Assembly (NCBI GenBank): GCA_016194625.1
Contig: JACQBB010000012.1
Location: 1 to 9,754 of the forward strand
Length of the DNA stretch: 9,754 bases
From: Elusimicrobiota bacterium
GTDB lineage: Bacteria; Elusimicrobiota; Elusimicrobia; UBA1565; UBA9628
Direction: 5' to 3'
Shown piece by piece: positions 1 through 5,401 of this stretch. Under the pieces are notes generated by a model. It was not told where the DNA came from, searched no databases, and was given only the letters and a program-made list of their open reading frames with translations. The translations under genes were made by a program, and so were the position numbers. Numbering within the stretch: the first letter of the stretch is position 1; every line of letters starts with the position of its first letter.

Positions 1-2
1 AG

Positions 3-1958
3 ACGCAGATGGGGCGGACCAAGTACAGCTTCGACGGCGTCGTCGCCGAGAGCCCGTCGATGAAGGAGAGCCTGGCGCTGGCCAAGAAGATCGCCGCGAC
101 CCCGTTCGGCACGGTGCTCCTGCTCGGCGAGAGCGGCTGCGGCAAGGACCGACTCGCGCGCGCGATCCACTACGGCGGCCTGCGCGCCTCGGCGCCGTTC
201 ATGGAGATCTCCTGCACCGCGATCCCCGAGAACCTGCTCGAGAGCGAGCTGTTCGGCCACGAGAAGGGCGCGTTCACCGGCGCCGTCGGCCAGAAGCGCG
301 GCCTGTTCGAGATCTCCGAGGGCGGCACCGTCTTCCTCAACGAGATCGGCCACATGCCGCTGGCCCTGCAGGGCAAGATCCTGCGCGTGCTCGAGGACAA
401 GACCTTCAAGCGGGTCGGCGGACGCGACGACATCACCGTGGACGTGCGCGTCATCGCCGCGACCAACGAGGACCTGCCGCGCGCCGTCGCCGAGGAGCGC
501 TTCCGGCAGGACCTGTACTACCGCATCAGCGTGCTGACCATCGAGCTCAAGCCCCTGCGCGAGCGCCGGGAGGACATCCTCCCGCTGGTGGACCGCCTGA
601 TGGAGAGGCTCGCGACGGACCTGGGCAAGCTCAAGCCCGTCCTCAGCGACGAGACCCGAGCCGCGCTGCGCGCCTACAAATGGCCGGGGAACGTGCGCGA
701 GCTGCGCAACGTGCTGGAGAGGATGATGATCCTGGACGAGACCGAGTTCCACCCCGTGCCCACCGCTCAGCCCGCGCACATCGCGCGGACGCTGAAGGCC
801 GAGGAGGCCGCGCCCGCGCCGGCTCCGGCGCCCGAGCCCAAGGAGGCGGGGGCGTTCACTCTCCCCGCCGACGGCGTCCGGCTGGAGGACGTGGAGAAGG
901 GCCTGGTCCTGCAGGCGCTGAAGCGCAGCGGCGGCAACCAGCAGAAGGCGGCGCAGTCGCTGGGGCTCTCGCGCGACGCGCTGCGCCGGCGCATGGAGAA
1001 GTTCGGCCTGAAGGAGGCCTTGTCCGCGCTGGCGCTGCTGGCCCTGCTGGCCGGGACCGCGTCCGCCGGGCTGTTCGGCGGGGGCGGCAAGGACAAGTTC
1101 GCGGCGTCCAACGAGGAGAAGGCCAAGGAGTACTCCGCGAAGGCCGGGGCGCACGCGCCGGTCAAGGCCGGCGAGTGCTCGAAGTGCCACGCCGAGCCCA
1201 AGGACCCGGCGAAGCTCACGATGGAGTACAAGGCGCTGTGCCTGTCCTGCCACAAGGACCGCGCGGCGGACATGGCCAAGCCGACGGTCCACTCCGCGTT
1301 CAAGGACATGGACTGCAACACCTGCCACCAGACCCACGCCTCGGATAAGCCGCACCTGCTCAACTCCGCGGTCAACGAGCTGTGCGCCGGCTGCCACGAC
1401 CCCAAGTCGGAGCCCATCGCGAAGGCCCACCACGGCGTCTCGGTCTTCGCGGGCGAGTGCACGGACTGCCACGACCCGCACGCCTCCAAGAACGCCAAGC
1501 TCGTCGTCGAGGGCAAGGAGCACGTCCCCTTCGGCTCGCGCTCCTGCGAGATGTGCCACGCCGAGACCGGGAAGGACGGCAAGGCCGCGCAGAAGAAGAT
1601 GCCGGAGGAGACCTGCTTCGTCTGCCACTCGAACTTCCGCAAGCTCGGCCAGAAGCCGGTCGTCCACGTCCCGTTCGCGAGCGGCGAGTGCACGACCTGC
1701 CACAACCCGCACGTGAGCCCGCGCCCCGCGCTGATCCGCAAGCCGCTGGGGGAGATCTGCTTCGGCTGCCACGACGCCGCGCTCAAGGACGCCCATCCCG
1801 TCGCCCGCCACCCCACGGCGCGCGAGGACAAGGACGATCCGCGCCGCGCCGGGCGGCCCTTCAACTGCGCGTCCTGCCACGAGCCGCACGCCGGGACGGT
1901 CCCGAAGCTGATGCGCGACGACATCTTCACCCTCTGCGGGGAGTGCCACAAGAAATGA
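3..1958 (+). CDS. Sigma-54 activator (AAA+ and Fis HTH) fused to an 11-heme c-type cytochrome domain; 5' end open
   Basis: One open frame joins two proteins normally encoded separately. Residues are counted from the ATG at 9. Residues 10-245 are a sigma-54-interaction AAA+ domain: Walker A GESGCGKD at 40-47, the sigma-54-contacting GAFTGA loop at 87-92, Walker B at 105-113, sensor I around ATNEDL at 151-156, and WPGNVREL of sensor II at 225-232. A Pro/Ala linker (265-282) leads to a Fis-type helix-turn-helix (about 293-335). A hydrophobic stretch ending TASA (337-353) looks like a signal peptide or signal anchor. Eleven CXXCH heme sites follow, at 390, 411, 436, 459, 484, 513, 536, 561, 584, 620 and 643, in the doubled-CXXCH pattern. 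The frame stays open to base 3 (codons Thr-Gln before the ATG), and the start of the AAA+ domain reads like the end of a linker, so a sensory or receiver domain probably lies outside the window. Oddities: Walker B has Asn111 where Asp is usual, and there is no stop between the halves. Domain calls are sure; the fusion being native is not. Confidence 0.85.
   Translation, partial: TQMGRTKYSFDGVVAESPSMKESLALAKKIAATPFGTVLLLGESGCGKDRLARAIHYGGLRASAPFMEISCTAIPENLLESELFGHEKGAFTGAVGQKRGLFEISEGGTVFLNEIGHMPLALQGKILRVLEDKTFKRVGGRDDITVDVRVIAATNEDLPRAVAEERFRQDLYYRISVLTIELKPLRERREDILPLVDRLMERLATDLGKLKPVLSDETRAALRAYKWPGNVRELRNVLERMMILDETEFHPVPTAQPAHIARTLKAEEAAPAPAPAPEPKEAGAFTLPADGVRLEDVEKGLVLQALKRSGGNQQKAAQSLGLSRDALRRRMEKFGLKEALSALALLALLAGTASAGLFGGGGKDKFAASNEEKAKEYSAKAGAHAPVKAGECSKCHAEPKDPAKLTMEYKALCLSCHKDRAADMAKPTVHSAFKDMDCNTCHQTHASDKPHLLNSAVNELCAGCHDPKSEPIAKAHHGVSVFAGECTDCHDPHASKNAKLVVEGKEHVPFGSRSCEMCHAETGKDGKAAQKKMPEETCFVCHSNFRKLGQKPVVHVPFASGECTTCHNPHVSPRPALIRKPLGEICFGCHDAALKDAHPVARHPTAREDKDDPRRAGRPFNCASCHEPHAGTVPKLMRDDIFTLCGECHKK
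1017..1067 (+). other. Signal-peptide/signal-anchor-like segment at the regulator-cytochrome junction
   Basis: Residues 337-353 of the fused frame are a run of Leu and Ala ending in TASA before Gly354, a standard signal-peptidase I profile. The preceding residues [10 protein letters not shown] are mostly basic, which fits the positive-inside rule for an N-in/C-out helix. The frame has an ATG at 993 and a TTG at 1020. The ATG has no Shine-Dalgarno sequence, and AAGGAGG (1011-1017) ends only 2 bases before the TTG, too close for normal initiation. I therefore see no good independent start for the cytochrome half. Whether the segment is cleaved or kept as an anchor cannot be read from sequence. 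Confidence 0.6.
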
Positions 1959-3106
1959 AGACCAAGAACCTGATCCTCGGCCTGATCCTGGCGGCGTGCG
2001 CCGCCGCGCCGCGCGCCGACGCGGCCCCCGCGAAGGGCGTCGTGGTCACGACCACGACCGTCCAGCTCGTGTTCCCCAACCCGCCCGACCGCCCGCGCGT
2101 GCGCTGGGTGCGCAGCATCCGCACCCTGCGCGACCTCAAAGGGCGCGACCAGAACCTGTTCGAGAAGGTCTTCTCCTTCATCGCCGGCGGCGACGTGACG
2201 ATGCCGTTCGTGCTCGGGGGGTACGGCGTGTACAAGCGCGGCCCCAAGCTCTACGTCGCCGACACCCCCTCGGGGCGCGTCGCGGTGCTCGACCTCGACA
2301 AGAAGTCGGCCTCCTACGTCGGCGAGGGGACCGGCGACGACGGGCTCAAGGCGCCCGTCGGCGTCGTCGTGGACGAGGCCGGGACGCTGTTCGTCACCGA
2401 TCCGCCGTCGCGCGCGGTGAAGGCCTACGGCGCCGACGGCAAGTTCCGCTGGGCGGCCGACGACCTGGGCGTGGTGGGCGGCAAGATCAGCCGCCCGGCC
2501 GGCATCGCGCTGACCCCGGACGGGAACCTGCTCGTCGCCGACACCGGCAACCGCCGCATCCTCCTCCTGTCCAGGGAGGGGAAGTTCGTCCGCGAGATGT
2601 GCGTGCACGCCCGCCAGGAGTACTACGCCCTGCCCAACCCCAACAACGTGTGGGTGGAGAAGGACGGCTCCTTCCTGGTCACCGACCCGCTCGCCGCGCG
2701 CGTCCACGTCTTCAGCTCGACCGGCGCGGCGATCGGCGGCTTCGGCGAGCAGGGCGACACCCCCGGCTACCTGGCGCGCCCCCGCGGCGTGGCCGTGGAC
2801 TCGGACGGGAACATCCATCTGGTGGACGCGCTGTTCTCGCGCGTGCAGATCTTCAACCGCAAAGGCGACCTCCTGCTCTGGTACGCCTTTCCGGGCGACG
2901 GCCGCGGCCAGCTGGCCCTGCCGGCCGGCCTGTTCATCGACTCGGACGACATGATCTACGTGATGGACTCCAAGAACCAGCGCGTCCAGGTCTTCCAGTA
3001 CATCACCTACCCGGACGAGAAGCCCGCCGCGCCTCCCGCGGCCTCCTCCGGGACGGCCCCGGCGCCTCCGCAGGCGCCCCCGGCGCCCCCGGCCGAGAAG
3101 AAATAG
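1955..3106 (+). CDS. Secreted NHL-repeat beta-propeller protein (copy 1)
   Basis: A 383-residue extracytoplasmic six-bladed-propeller-type protein. The N-terminus has Lys2 and Lys4, a hydrophobic core (6-12) and LAAC with Cys15, which fits a lipoprotein box; cleavage after ADA (21-23) by signal peptidase I is the alternative. NHL-type blades run from about residue 95 to 350, marked by repeated VADT-x-x-x-R, P-x-G-[IV] and D-x-x-G-x-[LI] patterns such as [14 protein letters not shown] (192-205) and NQRVQVFQY (341-349). The last 30 residues are a Pro/Ala-rich tail ending KK. The ATG overlaps the stop of the cytochrome fusion in ATGA, and GGGGAG lies at 1938-1943, so translation is probably coupled. 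NHL propellers usually act as protein-protein or ligand-binding scaffolds. Proximity to cytochromes suggests a scaffold or accessory for a periplasmic or surface heme complex, but no catalytic residues identify a reaction. Confidence 0.88.
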   Translation: MKTKNLILGLILAACAAAPRADAAPAKGVVVTTTTVQLVFPNPPDRPRVRWVRSIRTLRDLKGRDQNLFEKVFSFIAGGDVTMPFVLGGYGVYKRGPKLYVADTPSGRVAVLDLDKKSASYVGEGTGDDGLKAPVGVVVDEAGTLFVTDPPSRAVKAYGADGKFRWAADDLGVVGGKISRPAGIALTPDGNLLVADTGNRRILLLSREGKFVREMCVHARQEYYALPNPNNVWVEKDGSFLVTDPLAARVHVFSSTGAAIGGFGEQGDTPGYLARPRGVAVDSDGNIHLVDALFSRVQIFNRKGDLLLWYAFPGDGRGQLALPAGLFIDSDDMIYVMDSKNQRVQVFQYITYPDEKPAAPPAASSGTAPAPPQAPPAPPAEKK

Positions 3107-3119
3107 GCCCTGCGCGACT

Positions 3120-3152
3120 CCGCGCACCCGGGGGGCGTCCCCGCGCACCCGG
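3120..3152 (+). repeat. 12-base direct repeat with 21-base period; possible activator sites
   Basis: CCGCGCACCCGG occurs exactly at 3120-3131 and again at 3141-3152. The 21-base period is two helical turns, so both copies face the same side of the DNA. The ACCCGG half recurs at 3155-3160. The copies are centred about 97 and 76 bases upstream of the start site predicted from the candidate sigma-54 promoter, a normal distance for enhancer-binding activators. Binding is inferred. In such GC-rich DNA a chance repeat is possible. Confidence 0.4.
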
Positions 3153-3154
3153 AC

Positions 3155-3168
3155 ACCCGGAAACGGGT
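3155..3168. repeat. Short inverted repeat ACCCG-GAAA-CGGGT
   Basis: A perfect 5-base-pair inverted repeat with a GAAA tetraloop, 49 bases after the stop of the first NHL gene, followed by TATACG. It could be a weak RNA hairpin ending the upstream transcript, or an operator half overlapping the ACCCGG direct repeats. It has no U-run, so it is not a convincing intrinsic terminator. Confidence 0.35.
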
Positions 3169-3195
3169 TATACGCGTCCTCCGAGGGGGAAGCGG

Positions 3196-3211
3196 CGGCT
3201 GTATCGTTGCC
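3196..3211 (+). promoter_or_regulatory. Candidate sigma-54 (-24/-12) promoter for the tetraheme cytochrome
   Basis: GG at 3197-3198 and GC at 3209-3210 are separated by exactly 10 bases, and the elements read GGC and TTGC, matching the core of the consensus TGGCACG-N4-TTGC. The first T and the ACG after GGC are not matched, so the site is partial. Transcription would begin near 3222, giving a leader of about 43 bases. Support comes from context: the site lies alone in the only long noncoding gap upstream of the tetraheme gene, and the neighbouring regulator carries an intact GAFTGA motif. No comparable sigma-70 pair was seen here. Confidence 0.45.
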
Positions 3212-3252
3212 GTCGCGATGTGTGGCGAGCAGTCGCCGACGTCAACTTCAAC

Positions 3253-3257
3253 GGAGG
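3253..3257 (+). promoter_or_regulatory. Ribosome binding site fixing the tetraheme cytochrome start
   Basis: GGAGG ends 7 bases before the ATG at 3265. The same frame is open far upstream (to 1996) through sequence that overlaps the NHL gene and is rich in Arg/Pro/Gly. This site, and the signal peptide starting at the ATG, set the real start at 3265. Confidence 0.8.
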
Positions 3258-3264
3258 AAATCGA

Positions 3265-3918
3265 ATGAGAAAACTCATCACCGCGGCGGGCCTGCTCGTC
3301 GCGTGTACCGTGGGCGCGTACGCCTACACCCCGACGGCGGGGACGAAGATCGCGGGCTCCAAGCACGACTTCACCCTGCAGTACAACGGCCAGGACATGA
3401 AGGCCGTGACCATGTGCTCCACCTGCCACGAGATGCATAAACCCGCCAAGATGGCGCCCCTGTGGGCCCGCCAGGACCCCACGGCGACCGGCTGGATCGT
3501 CCAGTCCCACGACGTGGCGCACGCGCTGACCGACCCCGGCGAGACCGGCTTCATCGCCGCGAGCGACTTCGTGAAGGCCCGCTCGGGCATGTGCCTGTCC
3601 TGCCACGACGGCACGATGGCGATCTCGAACGGCGTAGTGATGGACGCGGCGTCGCGGGCCAACTTCGGCCGCGACCTGTCGGAGAACCACAACGTCGGTC
3701 GCGAGCGCTCCGCCACGAGCAACGGCGTCGCCGTCGCCCAGTCCATCCTGGACACGCACGACACGGCCGTCGTCAACGGTGTGACCAAGTACTACATCGG
3801 CTGCGGAAGCTGCCACGCGATGCACAACAACAACTTCACCACGAAGTTGGTGCGCAACGTGGACGCGAGCGTCGCGGCCTCCGGCCCCGTCTGCTTGAAC
3901 TGCCACAGCACGAAGTAA
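3265..3918 (+). CDS. Periplasmic tetraheme c-type cytochrome
   Basis: A 217-residue exported cytochrome. Residues 1-20 are a Sec signal peptide (MRKL, hydrophobic core, likely cleavage after AYA). Four CXXCH heme sites lie at 51-55 (CSTCH), 110-114 (CLSCH), 180-184 (CGSCH) and 210-214 (CLNCH). Extra His residues near the sites and in SHDVAH and ENHN could be distal ligands, so bis-His low-potential hemes are likely. The opening SKHDF, first heme, then HKPA and LWAR match the start of the 12-heme protein encoded at 5398-7242, so the two are related at their N-termini. The gene stands between a candidate sigma-54 promoter and a strong terminator, so it is probably a monocistronic unit. Its size and compartment suggest a soluble periplasmic shuttle between inner-membrane donors and an outer-membrane conduit; the role is inferred, the heme binding is not. 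Confidence 0.92.
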   Translation: MRKLITAAGLLVACTVGAYAYTPTAGTKIAGSKHDFTLQYNGQDMKAVTMCSTCHEMHKPAKMAPLWARQDPTATGWIVQSHDVAHALTDPGETGFIAASDFVKARSGMCLSCHDGTMAISNGVVMDAASRANFGRDLSENHNVGRERSATSNGVAVAQSILDTHDTAVVNGVTKYYIGCGSCHAMHNNNFTTKLVRNVDASVAASGPVCLNCHSTK

Positions 3919-3926
3919 GAGCCATC

Positions 3927-3955
3927 AAGACCCTCGGGCGACCGGGGGTCTTTTT
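3927..3955 (+). terminator. Intrinsic (Rho-independent) terminator after the tetraheme cytochrome
   Basis: An 11-pair stem pairs 3927-3937 with 3942-3952 (one G-U pair), closed by a GCGA tetraloop of the stable GNRA type, and followed by a U-run at 3951-3955. It starts 8 bases after the stop codon at 3918. It separates the tetraheme transcript from the next gene set. From 3956 to 3998 I see no convincing promoter for the downstream genes, only an AT-richer patch (GTTTTAAGG, 3971-3979), so their expression may depend on readthrough or an unrecognised promoter. Confidence 0.9.
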
Positions 3956-3998
3956 GGCGCGGGAGTTTCCGTTTTAAGGTGTTCGCCTCCGGTTGACC

Positions 3999-4382
3999 AT
4001 GACGATCGCGCCCGACGAAGAGACGGTGCTGGCCCGCTTCCAGAACCTCCGCTGGAAGACGGGCCTGCGCTGTCCCCGGTGCGGGGGGGCGCGCTGCACG
4101 CTCCACGCCCGCGGCCGCAACGGCCGCCGCAAGCTGCGCTGCGAGGGCTGCGGGCGCACCTTCACGGACCTCACCGGCACGCCGCTGGCGCACACGCACC
4201 TGTCGCTGGGCCTGTGGGCCGCCGCGGCCCGCATGATGGCCGCGGGCCGGCCCACCTGCTCGGAGCTGGCCCTGCGGCTCGACGTGAAGCTCGCCACCGC
4301 GTGGCGGATGCGCAAGATACTGACGACGGCATTGCAGGACGAGGACCTCCGTCAGGCCCTCGTCCAAGAGGATACGCCATGA
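3999..4382 (+). CDS. Small zinc-ribbon/HTH protein resembling an IS1595-type transposase N-terminus
   Basis: A 127-residue protein. Cys25, Cys28, Cys48 and Cys51 form a zinc ribbon (CPRC then CEGC), followed by the pattern FTDLTGTPLAHTHL (55-68), a Trp-containing helix (73-82) and a helix-turn-helix-like segment with LDVKLATAWRMRKI (94-107). This order is that of the N-terminal zinc-ribbon and HTH region of IS1595-family transposases. The catalytic DDE domain that should follow is absent: the frame ends after 20 further residues. No terminal inverted repeats or second transposase fragment were seen. The stop overlaps the ATG of the second NHL gene (ATGA), so it is embedded in the cytochrome operon. 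A domesticated DNA-binding regulator is the best guess; a decayed transposase remnant is the alternative. ATG 3999 is preferred to the in-frame TTG at 3993; neither has a strong ribosome binding site. Confidence 0.75.
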   Translation: MTIAPDEETVLARFQNLRWKTGLRCPRCGGARCTLHARGRNGRRKLRCEGCGRTFTDLTGTPLAHTHLSLGLWAAAARMMAAGRPTCSELALRLDVKLATAWRMRKILTTALQDEDLRQALVQEDTP

Positions 4383-5401
4383 AGCGCTCGCTGCCCCCGA
4401 TCCTGCTGGCCGCCGCCCTCGCGGGCGCGGCCGCTCCCGCGGAAGCCCCGCCTCCGCCCCAGTGGCCCTCCGCCCCCGCGGCCGCGCGCCTGCGCTTCGT
4501 CGCCGACTTCCAGGGGCCGCGCGTGGCGGGGACCGGCCGCGTCGGCGCCTTCCTGCGCCTGCTGATCGGCCTGGACAAGGCGGGCGAGCTGGCCGAGGAC
4601 CGTCTGGTGCGGCCCACGGGCGTGTTCGTCAGCAGCGGGACCGTGTACGTCGCCGATCCCGGCGCGCGCGGGGTCCTCCGATATCAGGAAGCCGACGGCA
4701 AGGGCGTCTGGTGGCCCCGCGCGACGCGGGCCCGGCTGCTCAGCCCGGTGAGCGTCGCCGCCGCCGACGACGGGCGGCTCTTCGTGCTGGACTCGCTCCT
4801 GAAGAAGGTGTTCATCCTGGACGCCGAGGGCGAGATCCGCGGCGAGCTCGAGGGCGACGCCCAGGGCCTCGGCCAGCCGGCGGGCCTCGCCGTCTCCGGG
4901 AAGCGGGTCTTCGTCAGCGACGTGAAGAACCACCGCGTCGGCGTCTACGGCCTGGAGGGGACCTTCCTCCAGTCGTTCGGGAGCCGCGGCGTCGGGGACG
5001 GCCAGTTCAACTTCCCGACCTACCTCTGGTACGACCGGCGGGCGGACCAGCTCTGGGTGAGCGACTCCGGGAACTTCCGCGTCCAATGGTTCACCCCCGA
5101 GGGCCGCTTCCTGGGCAAGATGGGCGAGAACGGGAACCGGCCCGGCTACCTCGCCCGTCCCCGCGGCATCGCCCGGGACTCCGACGGCCACGTCTACGCG
5201 ACCGACGCGGCCTTCGACGCGATGCAGCTGTTCGACGCCGCCGGCGGCTTCCTGCTGTTCGTGGGACGCGCCGGAGCCGGACTCGGCGAGTTCAACATGC
5301 CGGGCGGCGTGTTCGTCGACGGGCGCGACCGGGTCTACGTCGCCGACACCCAGAACGGGCGCGTCCAAGTCTTCCAGTACGTCAAAGAGGTCCAGCCATG
5401 A
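4379..5401 (+). CDS. Secreted NHL-repeat beta-propeller protein (copy 2)
   Basis: A 340-residue protein with a signal peptide (1-23, likely cleavage after AEA) and a Pro-rich mature start. NHL-type blades span about residues 75-335, for example VYVADPGARGVLRY (89-102), RVFVSDVKNHRVGVY (176-190), LWVSDSGNFRVQWF (225-238) and VYVADTQNGRVQVFQY (319-334). It is a paralogue of the NHL protein at 1955-3106: both carry PGYLARPRG followed by DSDG, and both end in RVQVFQY, and both have a short PR-x-R-[FW]-V stretch after the signal. It lacks the other copy's Pro/Ala tail and lipobox, so it is probably soluble. AAGAGGA at 4366-4372 lies 6 bases before its ATG. It is coupled at both ends by 4-base overlaps, to the zinc-ribbon gene and to the 12-heme cytochrome, which suggests a fixed stoichiometry with the cytochrome. 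Biochemical role unknown; a scaffold is likely. Confidence 0.9.
   Translation: MKRSLPPILLAAALAGAAAPAEAPPPPQWPSAPAAARLRFVADFQGPRVAGTGRVGAFLRLLIGLDKAGELAEDRLVRPTGVFVSSGTVYVADPGARGVLRYQEADGKGVWWPRATRARLLSPVSVAAADDGRLFVLDSLLKKVFILDAEGEIRGELEGDAQGLGQPAGLAVSGKRVFVSDVKNHRVGVYGLEGTFLQSFGSRGVGDGQFNFPTYLWYDRRADQLWVSDSGNFRVQWFTPEGRFLGKMGENGNRPGYLARPRGIARDSDGHVYATDAAFDAMQLFDAAGGFLLFVGRAGAGLGEFNMPGGVFVDGRDRVYVADTQNGRVQVFQYVKEVQP

Noticed and set aside
993..1958. Separate cytochrome gene starting at ATG 993 or TTG 1020
   Set aside because: ATG 993 has no ribosome binding site and begins inside the HTH; at TTG 1020 the AAGGAGG is only 2 bases away. I kept one fused CDS and flagged the doubt.
767..3148. Long minus-strand open frame opposite the fusion and first NHL gene
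   Set aside because: It mirrors high-GC codon bias of the plus-strand genes, is rich in Arg/Gly/Val without domains, and runs across two well-supported genes and their junction.
3168..3173. TTATAC as a sigma-70 -10 box upstream of the tetraheme gene
   Set aside because: No -35-like hexamer lies 16-18 bases upstream; the region there is GC-only.
3954..3980. TTGGCG and TAAGGT as a promoter for the zinc-ribbon gene
   Set aside because: Both boxes match poorly, the spacing is 15 bases, and the first box is part of the terminator tail.
3999..4382. A complete insertion sequence around the zinc-ribbon gene
   Set aside because: No catalytic domain, terminal inverted repeats or target-site duplication was found; neighbouring genes are intact and coupled.
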